Position numbers and translations under genes: made by a program
From: DATGFK01 sp040007395
GTDB lineage: Bacteria; Chloroflexota; Anaerolineae; Aggregatilineales; UBA2796
Assembly (NCBI GenBank): GCA_040007395.1
Contig: JBDTVG010000233.1
Location: 1-36,072 of the forward strand
Reading direction: 5' to 3'
DNA: 36,072 nt
The notes under the pieces: model-generated
What the model was told of the DNA's origin: nothing
What the model saw: the letters and a program-made list of their open reading frames with translations, nothing else
Database searches by the model: none
Shown: positions 15,611 through 23,924 of the stretch, one piece after another
Layout of the letters: each line of letters starts with the position of its first letter
Numbering within the stretch: the first letter of the stretch is position 1

Positions 15611-16828
15611 ATGCTGCCCAAATACGCTGCACGCAAGCGCATATTTCTCGCGCTATCCAGCATTATCTTTGCGCTCGCCGCAACCTTGCCTCTGATAAAG
15701 GCACTGGCTCAAATCCCGACTAACTCCGTTTCTGCCGTTGCATGGAGTCCTGATGGCAGCAAACTAGCAATAGGTAGCTCCAATGGAACCGTCTATATTC
15801 AAGATGCAGCCACAGGTAAATTCATTAGAAATTGGCACGCACATACTGATAAAGTATCTGCTTTAGCTTGGAAACCTGATGGTAGCCAATTAGTAACTGC
15901 TAGCTTGGATCGCCGTCTGCGTATCTGGGATATAGCTACTGGAAAAATGTTGACCGACTTTCCTAGCAATATAGAACAGGTACTTGCTCTCGGTTGGAGT
16001 CCTGACAGCAAGAGAATTCTAAGTATTTCTGTAGAAGCGGAAATGGGGAAGCTAAAAATCTGGGATACGCTGGGAACGCTTCTGGAAAGTCGCGCTGCCG
16101 GTACAAGCGTTTGGCTGGCTTGGAGTCCTGACGGGAGCAAATTGGCAGTATCAGTCGCATTAGGGGTAGTACGGATCTTTGATGGAACAACCTTAGCTTA
16201 TTTATATGATCTAGTTGCCCCTGAATCTAGCGGCAAAGCATACGATCCTGTCTACAACATCTATCGTATCGCTTGGAATCCCGATGGGACGCAAATTGCT
16301 TCAGGAAGTCTAAACGGCTTAGTGCGAATTTGGGATATTTCGAAAAGACAGATTATTGCTGATTTGCGCGTTGATAATCAGAGCGTCGGTTGGGACACAA
16401 GCGGCATAGAAGATTTAACATTTAATGCCGATGGCACTAGGTTGTTTAGCATGACTGCTGATGGAATCTTCCATGAGTGGAATGTTGTTACAAAACAACT
16501 TTTGGGGAGTATGCAGATTAAAACGTCGAGTCCTATCCATGCAGTTGCTTGGAGCGCTTATGGCAGTAGAGTAGCTATTGGCAATGTGGCTATTTCGAGC
16601 AACAATGCTATTCGCGTCATTGTCCCATTTCCTTCGACTGACGAACTCCAAGCCCTCACCAAGCGCTGCACCAAACCCGATGTGCAGCAGTCACTCACCG
16701 CTAAGCTGGACACGAAACAGCTACCCGCCATTATCAGCGCCGTCAAAACGCTAACCAGCGATCAGATCCCGCCTGCGTGTGCCGCCGATCTCGTGGCGGT
16801 GGCAGAGGCGTTGCAAGCTAAGCCGTAG
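15611..16828 (+). CDS. Secreted WD40 repeat protein with conserved C-terminal segment
   Basis: A 405-residue protein. The N-terminus KYAARKR followed by a 20-residue hydrophobic core and ALAQ is a good signal peptide (cleavage near residue 34). Then come about seven WD40 blades (residues 35-330), each with a 'W.PDG..L' turn and an end such as LRIWD, LKIWD, VRIFD or VRIWD: a single beta-propeller, probably a protein-binding scaffold outside the membrane. The last about 70 residues are not WD40: helical, with Cys at about 353 in RCTKPD and again in IPPACAADL near 388. The same pattern ends the WD40 protein at 23925-25169. It is alone on its strand, 104 bp after DUF3052. Partner unknown. Confidence 0.85.
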   Translation: MLPKYAARKRIFLALSSIIFALAATLPLIKALAQIPTNSVSAVAWSPDGSKLAIGSSNGTVYIQDAATGKFIRNWHAHTDKVSALAWKPDGSQLVTASLDRRLRIWDIATGKMLTDFPSNIEQVLALGWSPDSKRILSISVEAEMGKLKIWDTLGTLLESRAAGTSVWLAWSPDGSKLAVSVALGVVRIFDGTTLAYLYDLVAPESSGKAYDPVYNIYRIAWNPDGTQIASGSLNGLVRIWDISKRQIIADLRVDNQSVGWDTSGIEDLTFNADGTRLFSMTADGIFHEWNVVTKQLLGSMQIKTSSPIHAVAWSAYGSRVAIGNVAISSNNAIRVIVPFPSTDELQALTKRCTKPDVQQSLTAKLDTKQLPAIISAVKTLTSDQIPPACAADLVAVAEALQAKP

Positions 16829-16864
16829 CATCGCCGGCGATCCAGACGTTTGCTAGGGAATGAA

Positions 16865-17254
16865 TCAAAGATCGTGGGGATGCTGCACGGATTTAAGCTG
16901 TGCTATAAGTTTCTTTGGCGCAATAGCACGATAGCTTTCTTCAACCCAACGCAGAAAGAGATCTACAGGCAGCGGTTCGCTTGAAAAGAGGCTCACTTTC
17001 ACCCAGCCACTTTTGCCCAAGTTGTAGCCAGACGGCTTAGTAAAGGGGAAGTTTAGCGCATCCTCATTAGAGATCGGCAGTTTGACACTGAAAGCAAGAT
17101 TTTCGTCGCGTTCGTCATCTATGCCCAAAAACACAAAGATCTTCTTATTCACCTTGGCGACACGCTCACCCCAAGGAAATTCTTCATAGGCTTCTGGCAA
17201 ACCCAGCGCAAACTCGCGAATCGCAGCCAATGCGTCTCGACTCTCGCTTGTCAT
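16865..17254 (-). CDS. MmcQ/YjbR family protein
   Basis: A 129-residue protein of the MmcQ/YjbR (cyanate-like/DNA-binding-fold) family. Family features: an N-terminal helix IREFALGLPEAYEEFPWGE (13-31), a KVNKKIFVFLGI strand (34-45), LAFSVKLP (53-60), a PSGYNLGKSGWVKVSL segment (74-89), and the C-terminal ESYRAIAPKKL. The fold is known; cellular role is not established. It starts 29 bp after the fabH stop on the same strand, so it may be the third gene of the fabF-fabH transcript. Confidence 0.85.
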   Translation of the reverse strand: MTSESRDALAAIREFALGLPEAYEEFPWGERVAKVNKKIFVFLGIDDERDENLAFSVKLPISNEDALNFPFTKPSGYNLGKSGWVKVSLFSSEPLPVDLFLRWVEESYRAIAPKKLIAQLKSVQHPHDL

Positions 17255-17283
17255 GATGTGGATTCCTATTTCACCTTTGGCGC

Positions 17284-18729
17284 TTAGGGCAACGTTTTAT
17301 CCCGATCCCGTTCCGCAACGCGCTCTGGCGGAGTCCCCTCTGGGTTGCGCCAATCGCGCCCTTTATCGGTTTTGTCCGACTTATCGCCCTTACCCGTTTT
17401 GCCGTTCTTGCCATCAACCTTCGTTGGCGACCCAGCGATAAGGGCTTCGATACGACGATAGCGGGTCATAAACCGCCCACGCCAAAAGGCCAGAATATAC
17501 TCGGCTTCGCGGCGGCTTTCCGAGAGCCGGAACGCCAGCCCTTGCGGCGCTTTCTGCGGCACAACCTGCCATTGGATCACCGCTGCACCCCATGTCAGGC
17601 CGCCACCAAAGCCAACCAGCACAATGTTATCGTTAGGTTTGATGCGTTTGTCGTGTTCGGCTTCGCATAAGGCAATCGGAATCGAGGCGGCAGAGGTGTT
17701 GCCGTAGCGCTCGATATTGGAATAAAACAGACTTTCAGGCACTTTCAGATCTCGCGCTGCTGCATGGATTATCCGCTGATTAGCTTGATGCGGCACGATC
17801 AGCGCTATATCCAATAAAGATAAGCCCGCTTTGGCGACAGCCTCTTTGATGCTCTCATTCATGATATGCGTGGCAAAACGGAATACTTCTCGCCCGTTCA
17901 TGTGGATCTTGTTGAGCAGATGGCTATCCGGCTGAACAGCACGCCCGATAGAAGGAATACCCAGCAGTTCTGCGCCCGATCCATCTGAGCCGAGGATGCA
18001 GGATAGCATTCCGCCCGGCGTATCGCGCCCCTGCAACACGATTGCCCCAGCGCCGTCGCCAAACAGGATACACGTACTGCGATCAGACCAGTCTAGCACC
18101 CGCGTATTGACTTCTGAACCGATCACAATCGCCGTGTCGATACTACCTGATCGGATGGCTTGCACCGCCATATTCAACGCATAGACGAAGCCCGAACAAG
18201 CCGCACTCAAATCAAACGCCCCCGCCCGAGTCGCGCCCAGCAAGTTCTGGATCTTGCTGGCGCTGCTAGGATAGACATCTTCGGGCGTGGAGGTTGCTAC
18301 AATGATCAATTCAAGTTCGCTGGGCAGAACATCGGCGCGGGCCAGTGCCAACCGCGCCGCCTCAAAACCAAGCGTTACCACCGACTCGCGTTCGCTTGCA
18401 ATACGCCGTTCACGGATACCTGTGCCTTTGCGAATCCATTCGTCAGTGGTATCGACAATCGCCTCCAGATCGAAATTGGTTAGCACGCCATCGGGAACCT
18501 TCATGCCCCAGCCAACAACGTGTGCGAAGCGCAGCAGCCCGGTTGCCCGCCAGCCACGCAGTTGAGGCCGTTCCTTTGGACGCGATCCATTCGTGGGTGC
18601 CGTTGCCCCGTTCGTATGGGAGCCGTTACCATTCGTATAAGGTACTGCACCGTTTGACCCGTTGGATCTGATGAATTGCTCAGATCCATCCATCTCAACG
18701 GAGGCATGTTGTCCGTTTTTACTTGCCAT
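17284..18729 (-). CDS. fabH: Beta-ketoacyl-ACP synthase III with N- and C-terminal extensions
   Basis: Condenses an acyl-CoA starter with malonyl-ACP to begin fatty-acid synthesis. The core (about residues 66-388) has the complete Cys-His-Asn triad: Cys178 in SAACSG, His314 in VPHQANQR, Asn344 in GNTSAAS, plus the GFGGGLTWGA end (373-382). The protein is 481 residues, about 150 longer than usual. An N-terminal arm of about 62 residues is dominated by N, G, T and S with repeated TNG units, and a C-terminal tail of about 90 residues has a helical SRREAEYILAFWRGRFMTRY part, then a K/D/G-rich low-complexity end. Its ATG overlaps the fabF stop by 11 bp, so the pair is coupled. An internal start near the core is possible, but the ATG at 18729 fits the overlap. 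Confidence 0.9.
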   Translation of the reverse strand: MASKNGQHASVEMDGSEQFIRSNGSNGAVPYTNGNGSHTNGATAPTNGSRPKERPQLRGWRATGLLRFAHVVGWGMKVPDGVLTNFDLEAIVDTTDEWIRKGTGIRERRIASERESVVTLGFEAARLALARADVLPSELELIIVATSTPEDVYPSSASKIQNLLGATRAGAFDLSAACSGFVYALNMAVQAIRSGSIDTAIVIGSEVNTRVLDWSDRSTCILFGDGAGAIVLQGRDTPGGMLSCILGSDGSGAELLGIPSIGRAVQPDSHLLNKIHMNGREVFRFATHIMNESIKEAVAKAGLSLLDIALIVPHQANQRIIHAAARDLKVPESLFYSNIERYGNTSAASIPIALCEAEHDKRIKPNDNIVLVGFGGGLTWGAAVIQWQVVPQKAPQGLAFRLSESRREAEYILAFWRGRFMTRYRRIEALIAGSPTKVDGKNGKTGKGDKSDKTDKGRDWRNPEGTPPERVAERDRDKTLP

Positions 18730-19972
18730 TGGCCTTGTATTTCCCGATCACCAATACTGCGTTATGTCCACCAAAACCGAATGAATTGCTCATCACCGTT
18801 TCGATCTGGTGCGATACCCCTTTGTTTGGCGTGTAGTTCAGATCGCAAATCGGGTCGGGAACCGTGTAGTTCATCGTTGGTGGAATAAACTGATCGATGA
18901 TACTCATAATGCTGAAAATCGCCTCGACGCTGCCTGCGCCACCCAAAAGATGGCCTGTCACCGATTTGGTCGAGCTAATCGGCACATCATAGGCACGTTC
19001 ACCAAGCAACGTCTTGATTGCTTTGGTTTCACTGGAGTCGTTAAGCTCGGTGCTGGTTCCGTGTGCATTGATGTAGTCAATCGAGTCTGGAACCAAATCG
19101 GCGTTCTTGATCGCTTTGGACATCGCCCGATAGGCGGCTTCGCCATTTTCCATCGGTGCGGTCACATGGAACGCATCATCAGTGTTGCCGTAGCCCAAAA
19201 TTTCGCCATAGATCTTTGCGCCACGCGCCAACGCATGGTCGAGTTCTTCGAGAACTACCACTGCCGCGCCTTCGGCAATGACAAAGCCATCACGATCACC
19301 TGAGAAGGGACGCGAAGCCGTTGCTGGATCGTCGTTACGTTTTGAGAGCACACCCATGTTATTGAAACTTGAGAGCGACAGTGGGACAAGTCCTGCTTCG
19401 GTACTGCCACTCAGCATGACGGTTGCCGAACCGCGCCGGATCATCTCGACGGCTTCCCCGATGGAATTGTTGCCGGTCGCGCAGGCTGTCGAAATCGACA
19501 TATTCGGCCCACGCAGACCGTACTCAATGGCAACGCGCCCCGATGGACTATCGGGCAGCATCATTGGAATGAGCAGCGGACTAATACTGCGTGGCCCCTT
19601 TTCGATCCCAACTGCCGCCTGATCTAGAATACTTTCGATACCGCCAATACCGGAGCCGATGAGACAGCCAACTTCGTAGGAATCTTCGTTGTCCATCTTG
19701 AGATCCGAATCGCACATGGCTTCCTTCGCGGCTGCCATCGCGAACTGCGTCACCCGATCCATTCGGCGTGTCTCGCGGTATCCAAACAGCGCTTTCGGGT
19801 CAAAGTTCTTGACTTCGCCCCCAAAGTGAATTTCCAGAGGACTGGTATCAAAGCGCTCAATGGGTGCTATTCCCGAAACACCATCACGGGCATTGCGCCA
19901 AGCCTCTTCTACCGAGTTCCCGACAGGGCAGACCATGCCCATGCCAGTCACAACTACACGCCGCCTATCCAT
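18719..19972 (-). CDS. fabF: Beta-ketoacyl-ACP synthase II
   Basis: Elongating condensing enzyme of type II fatty-acid synthesis. 417 residues, normal length, with the Cys-His-His triad in place: Cys164 in STACATGN, His304 in NAHGTST, His341 in SVTGHLLGGAG, and the SNSFGFGGHNAVLV end. It starts MDRRRVVVTGMG, as is typical for FabF. First gene of a minus-strand fabF-fabH(-yjbR) transcript. No acpP, fabD or fabG lies beside it; the ACP at 27992 is remote and more likely serves the FAAL. Promoter expected in 19973-20100, where AT-rich direct repeats (GATACAG twice) lie upstream of the gene. Confidence 0.96.
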   Translation of the reverse strand: MDRRRVVVTGMGMVCPVGNSVEEAWRNARDGVSGIAPIERFDTSPLEIHFGGEVKNFDPKALFGYRETRRMDRVTQFAMAAAKEAMCDSDLKMDNEDSYEVGCLIGSGIGGIESILDQAAVGIEKGPRSISPLLIPMMLPDSPSGRVAIEYGLRGPNMSISTACATGNNSIGEAVEMIRRGSATVMLSGSTEAGLVPLSLSSFNNMGVLSKRNDDPATASRPFSGDRDGFVIAEGAAVVVLEELDHALARGAKIYGEILGYGNTDDAFHVTAPMENGEAAYRAMSKAIKNADLVPDSIDYINAHGTSTELNDSSETKAIKTLLGERAYDVPISSTKSVTGHLLGGAGSVEAIFSIMSIIDQFIPPTMNYTVPDPICDLNYTPNKGVSHQIETVMSNSFGFGGHNAVLVIGKYKANGK

Positions 19973-20272
19973 AAAATGGCTCCCCTATTTCGTTAGATAC
20001 AGTTATAGATACAGTGTTGCGACAAGTGTGAATTACTCTGAACTGCTGCTCGTGCCATTGTGTCACCTTGCCCTCAAATCGCGGAGTCTATCTGCGATGG
20101 GCGATAATGGCGACTAGAAGAATTTATTCACGAACTGCACTCCTACAGGATATAAGCAGTAATGTAGGCATAAATGGCAAGGTATAGTATTTTAGTGCGT
20201 GCGTCGGTGCTGTGTCTTACCTTTACAGACTTTTATAACCCGTTTAGCCGCTAAAGGTTACTCGGCTTGTGC
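19973..20272. other. Divergent intergenic region between fabF and the SDR gene
   Basis: About 300 bases without a convincing ORF. It should hold the fabF promoter; two GATACAG copies and an adjacent AT-rich stretch lie within 20-60 bases of the fabF start, but no consensus -35/-10 pair could be fixed. The right end leads into the extended -10 element of the SDR gene. No RNA gene or repeat was recognised. Confidence 0.5.
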
Positions 20273-20278
20273 TATAAT
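20271..20278 (+). promoter_or_regulatory. Extended -10 promoter element of the SDR gene
   Basis: TGCTATAAT: a perfect TATAAT (20273-20278) with TG one base upstream, 23 bp before the ATG at 20302. No good -35 is visible at 16-18 bp spacing, which fits an extended -10 promoter. An AAGGG ribosome-binding site follows. Confidence 0.6.
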
Positions 20279-20301
20279 GAACAACTCTGAAAGGGTGTAG
20301 G

Positions 20302-21249
20302 ATGATTCTTGTCACAGGCGCAACCGGGTTTATTGGACGAAAATTGGTGGAACGGCTGGCAGCCAAGGGTTATCCTGTCCAGATCCTGTTACCGCCCACA
20401 AACCGCCCCCGTAAAATTGTTTGGCCCGAACAGGTCGTGACTGTCAAAGGTTCGATTGATGATGCCGAAAGCCTGCATCAGGCGATGGTCGGTGTGCATA
20501 CTGTATTCCATATGGCAAGCGCCCAATGGTGGGGTCATCGTCGCGATCTGGAACGGGTAGATTTGCAGGGCACACGCAATGTGATCACAGCGGCGCGTTC
20601 TGCCCGTATCGGACGCTTGGAAATTGTGAGCCATCTGGGGGCTGCACCGTCATCTGCCTTTACCTTGATGCGCCTCAAAGGGCAGGTTGAAGAACTAGTT
20701 CGCAGCAGCGGACTGGCCTACACAATCTTTCGCAGCGGGATCGTCTTTGGGCGCGAAGATAGCTTCGTGAACGGGATTGCCATGCTGCTGCGGACAAACC
20801 CCGTACTATTTTTCCAGCCCGGACATGGTGACAACTTGCTGCACCCGCTCTACATCGATGATCTTGTTGAGGCGATGCTGCGAAGTCTCGAAAATCTGAA
20901 TACAGTGGATCAGGTTTTGGAGATCGGCGGTCCGGAATATGTGACTTACAATGAGATGGTGCGTACTATTATGCGTGTGACTCAGGCCCCACGAATGTTA
21001 GTGACGATACAGCCGTACTTGTTACGCTCACTGACCCAGATCATCAATCGTATTATGCCACGCTGGCCTATGACCCCACAGTGGCTTGATATTCTTGCCG
21101 CCAATCGTACTGCTTCGCTGGGCAATATGCCGGATATTTTCGGGATTCGGCCTGTCCGGTTTGAGGACACGATTGTCACCTATATGCACGGGCGACGCTA
21201 TTTGCCCGAACTGTTGCGAACCACCTTCCGCCGCCGCCATATCCTATAA
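20302..21249 (+). CDS. NAD(P)-dependent atypical SDR (NDUFA9-like)
   Basis: A 315-residue atypical short-chain dehydrogenase of the NmrA/NDUFA9-like group. The nucleotide-binding loop is GATGFIG (6-12) at the extreme N-terminus, followed by the substrate-side segments VFHMASAQWW (69-78) and LQGTRNVITAA (89-99), FRSGIVFG (143-150) and a LHPLYIDDLVEAM (180-192) segment. The classical YxxxK is not evident (an SxxxxLMRLKGQVE segment takes its place), which is usual for this group and means catalysis is uncertain. Related proteins act in quinone/respiratory-complex assembly or as sugar-nucleotide or isoprenoid reductases. Monocistronic or leading into the acetyltransferase genes 71 bp downstream. 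Confidence 0.8.
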   Translation: MILVTGATGFIGRKLVERLAAKGYPVQILLPPTNRPRKIVWPEQVVTVKGSIDDAESLHQAMVGVHTVFHMASAQWWGHRRDLERVDLQGTRNVITAARSARIGRLEIVSHLGAAPSSAFTLMRLKGQVEELVRSSGLAYTIFRSGIVFGREDSFVNGIAMLLRTNPVLFFQPGHGDNLLHPLYIDDLVEAMLRSLENLNTVDQVLEIGGPEYVTYNEMVRTIMRVTQAPRMLVTIQPYLLRSLTQIINRIMPRWPMTPQWLDILAANRTASLGNMPDIFGIRPVRFEDTIVTYMHGRRYLPELLRTTFRRRHIL

Positions 21250-21320
21250 GCACGAGAACGCATCGTTGCTATAGGCGGATCGGGTTTTGATTATCCGCTT
21301 GTTGAGTGGGAAAACATTCT

Positions 21321-22214
21321 ATGCAATCGCAAAACATCACTATCCGCGCCTTGACTCGCCTCGAAGAATTGGAACAAGTGGAGGCGATCCAACGGCTTGT
21401 CTGGGACGATCCTTCGGCAGTAGTGTACCGGAATGTGCTAATCAATCTGGTACGCAATGGTGGCTTGGTGTTGGGGGCGCATGATGGCAACCGCATCGTT
21501 GGCTTCCTGTTAAGTTATCTGGGAATGGAAAGTCTCGACTCAAGCCGTCCAGCAATGGCAAACCTCAAGATGGTATCGCAGCGTATGGCGATCTTGCCGG
21601 AGTACCGGGATCGTGGAGTTGGCTACGATCTTAAGATCGCGCAGCGCAACTATGCTGTGAAACAGGGTATCCGGCTCATCACTTGGACCTATGATCCCTT
21701 GCAATCCCGCAATGCACATCTAAACATCCGCAAACTTGGGGCAATTGTACGCGAATACTGGCGTGACTACTACGGGACTACGCCATCGCCACAGGTCGTC
21801 CATGGCTCCTCAGATCGGATGATTGTCGAATGGTGGGTCACAGGCAACCGGGTCGAACAGCGATTAGCTGGCAAACGTGGTGGGTTAGCATTGGCACAAT
21901 ATACCGCCACCGCCGCTATCCTTAATCCATCACAGCCCGGCAGCAACAGTTTTGCCCAACCGAGTTCAACAATCTATGCACCGCAAGGGGTAATTGTGCT
22001 GGTTGAGATTCCCGACAATTACTCCGCCATGATCATCGAAGATCCAGACCTAACTCATGCGTGGCATCGACACAGCCGCGAGATGCTTGAACAGATGTTG
22101 GCGGCAGGCTATACAATTACAGATTTTGTGCGGGGTGTCCACGAAGGTCGCCAGCGTGCCTTCTACGCCATGACAATTTCTGATGCACCACTCGGTGGGT
22201 TTAGCAGCAACTAA
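21321..22214 (+). CDS. GNAT-superfamily N-acetyltransferase (COG3375-like)
   Basis: About 297 residues. The N-terminal part has an acetyl-CoA-binding pattern: the LGAHDGNRIVGFLLSYLG strand pair, then RMAILPEYRDRGVGYDLKIAQR, which holds the R-x-x-G-x-G/A pyrophosphate loop (RDRGVG). The WTYDPLQSRNAHLNIRKLG segment is typical of the 'predicted GNAT superfamily' group (COG3375), which is longer than normal GNATs. The C-terminal half (about 180-297) is an extra domain of unknown role. Substrate unknown. ATG at 21321 is preferred; the frame is also open from a GTG at 21306. Its stop overlaps the start of the next GNAT gene by one base (TAATG), so the pair is coupled. Confidence 0.8.
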   Translation: MQSQNITIRALTRLEELEQVEAIQRLVWDDPSAVVYRNVLINLVRNGGLVLGAHDGNRIVGFLLSYLGMESLDSSRPAMANLKMVSQRMAILPEYRDRGVGYDLKIAQRNYAVKQGIRLITWTYDPLQSRNAHLNIRKLGAIVREYWRDYYGTTPSPQVVHGSSDRMIVEWWVTGNRVEQRLAGKRGGLALAQYTATAAILNPSQPGSNSFAQPSSTIYAPQGVIVLVEIPDNYSAMIIEDPDLTHAWHRHSREMLEQMLAAGYTITDFVRGVHEGRQRAFYAMTISDAPLGGFSSN

Positions 22215-22681
22215 TGGACATTCGCAAAGCCAAGCCCAAAGATGCCGCGAGGCTAACTCAGATCGCGTTCGCCGCGAAAGCCTATTGGGGCTATCCAGCA
22301 AGTTGGATAGCTCTATGGCGTGACACATTAACCATTACGCCTGAGTACATCGCGACGGTGGAAGTTTACACGGCAGTCGTTGGGGGCGAGATCGTTGGGT
22401 TCTATGCACTTATCGGCGCGGGTGAGAAGCTCACGCTCAACGATCTCTGGGTGCTGCCAGAGATGATAGGTCAGGGAATCGGACGAGTGCTGTTTGAACA
22501 TGCCTGTCACCATGCCAAAACACTTGGCGCAGAAATCTTGGAGATAGAAGCCGATCCCAATACGGAAGGCTTCTATCAGCATATGGGAGCACAGCGCGTC
22601 GGGGAACATCTCTCGGAGATTGAAGGGCAGCCGCGAATATTGCCCGTGTTTCACTTGCGTTGGCAAACCTCTGAGGATTGA
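22214..22681 (+). CDS. GNAT family N-acetyltransferase
   Basis: A 155-residue classical GNAT. Motif A reads LWVLPEMIGQGIGRVLFEHA (78-97), with the QGIGRV acetyl-CoA loop at 87-92. Motif B follows as ILEIEADPNTEGFYQHMGAQRVGE. The first 50 residues contain an AKAYWGYPASWI segment seen in small-molecule acetyltransferases. It follows the longer GNAT gene with a one-base overlap, so they are produced together. Substrate cannot be deduced. Converges with the aldolase gene 31 bp downstream. Confidence 0.88.
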   Translation: MDIRKAKPKDAARLTQIAFAAKAYWGYPASWIALWRDTLTITPEYIATVEVYTAVVGGEIVGFYALIGAGEKLTLNDLWVLPEMIGQGIGRVLFEHACHHAKTLGAEILEIEADPNTEGFYQHMGAQRVGEHLSEIEGQPRILPVFHLRWQTSED

Positions 22682-22712
22682 TTTAAACAGCAGGGAATGA
22701 ACTGAACCATAG

Positions 22713-23717
22713 CTATAATAACGATGATCCATCAGCAGTGGCGTTATAGGTTTTATACCAGTCGGGGTCTGCTTGAGGTGCTATGATTTTCTCGCGCCAC
22801 GATACAGCATGTTGATTGCAGATCGCGGCAAGCTCATCCATACGTTGACGGGCGGTTGTTGACAGAAATTGTTCGCGGGTTTCCCCTTGAAGTTGTACCG
22901 CTTCTGCCCAGATCGCACGACCCGCAATAATTCCGCTGGCTCCGGCTGCACAAGCCAGTTCACATTGGCGGCGAAATGTGGCGTAGTCGATCCCGGCGCT
23001 CAACAGAGTCCAAGGGACTGCACAGGCCGCGTTCAACTCTTGTAGGGCCGCTGTCCATACTGACTCATCTGGTTCTTCATCAACGTTGAGCGGGAATTCG
23101 ATCTTTATGACATCGATCCCCATATTGCTGAAAGTGCGAACATTTTCGATCACGATCTGGCGTAGTTCGCTATTGCTAAGGGATCGAGTTTTGTCCAGCG
23201 AATAGGCCATCGGTTCGAGAAAAAACGGGATGTCATATTCAGCACATTCTTCCACGAGGCGGGCGACAATGCCCCGCTGATGATGGGTGTTGGGCGCGTC
23301 GGGGTGATAGTACAACAACAGCTTGACTCCCGCTCCGCCAATACGCTTGATCTTTCGCACCGACCAGTCGGGAATAAAATTGGTGACTCGCAAACTCGGA
23401 TGATCAGTGTAGTTAGTGATTTCCAGCGGCGAGAGCAAGCCAACCTGCCCACCCAGGCTGCCGTTAACAATCGCGGGGCCGAACCCAACCTCCGGATCGG
23501 TTAGTACGGCTGTTGCTGCCGGAAGCAGATAACGCATGATCATACTCTTGAACGCGACAAATTCAGCCAGCGTAATCGCTTGGCCTGCCGCCTCATTCAA
23601 GCTAGTCAACAGGCTGTCGCGGTGGTCGATAGCTAATATATTGAAGCGTCCAGCAGGGCTGCTGCACTGGGACAAATGGCGGTATTTACCAAAGGTCGCC
23701 GTAGGTTGATTCGGCAT
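22713..23717 (-). CDS. LacD-type tagatose 1,6-diphosphate aldolase-like protein
   Basis: A class I TIM-barrel aldolase of the LacD/DeoC group. Visible core: FNILAIDHRDSL (25-36), the KLLLYYHPDAP strand (132-142), IPFFLEPMAY (163-172) with the acid Glu168, and DVIKIEFP (202-209) with Lys205 as the Schiff-base lysine (LacD uses Lys205). SAGIDYATF and GIIAGRAIWAEAV follow as phosphate-binding loops. Likely reaction: retro-aldol cleavage of a ketose bisphosphate or related sugar phosphate; the exact substrate is open, since no lac/tagatose genes are nearby. The frame is open from 23762, but the ATG at 23717, with AGGAG 12 bases upstream, gives the family-like N-terminus. Confidence 0.8.
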   Translation of the reverse strand: MPNQPTATFGKYRHLSQCSSPAGRFNILAIDHRDSLLTSLNEAAGQAITLAEFVAFKSMIMRYLLPAATAVLTDPEVGFGPAIVNGSLGGQVGLLSPLEITNYTDHPSLRVTNFIPDWSVRKIKRIGGAGVKLLLYYHPDAPNTHHQRGIVARLVEECAEYDIPFFLEPMAYSLDKTRSLSNSELRQIVIENVRTFSNMGIDVIKIEFPLNVDEEPDESVWTAALQELNAACAVPWTLLSAGIDYATFRRQCELACAAGASGIIAGRAIWAEAVQLQGETREQFLSTTARQRMDELAAICNQHAVSWREKIIAPQADPDWYKTYNATADGSSLL

Positions 23718-23865
23718 AGCCGCTTGTTTCTCCTGAGGATCGCGGTGATCGCGTCTTCCCACTATTAGTTGGCGCTATCGCTTCTGCCAATGTCGGCACC
23801 GGGAACGATTTCCTGAATCATAAGTTTCTAGGGCTACACTCGCGTACTGTACCCCGAACTGACGC

Positions 23866-23895
23866 AAAAAGCCCGACGGTTGAGCGCCGGGCTTT
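23866..23895 (-). terminator. Intrinsic terminator of the metalloprotease-WD40 operon
   Basis: Read on the minus strand: AAAGCCCGGCG - CTCAAC - CGTCGGGCTTT followed by TTG: an 11-bp stem with one mismatch and a T5 run. It lies 29 bp after the stop of the WD40 gene. The A-rich left flank could also serve the other strand weakly. Confidence 0.8.
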
Positions 23896-23924
23896 ATGAT
23901 AGACAAGGCTACTTTCGTGTGGAA

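Noticed and set aside
16829..16864. Palindrome ATCGCCGGCGAT as a terminator of the WD40 gene
   Set aside because: It has no loop and no T-run, so a hairpin would be short and weak.
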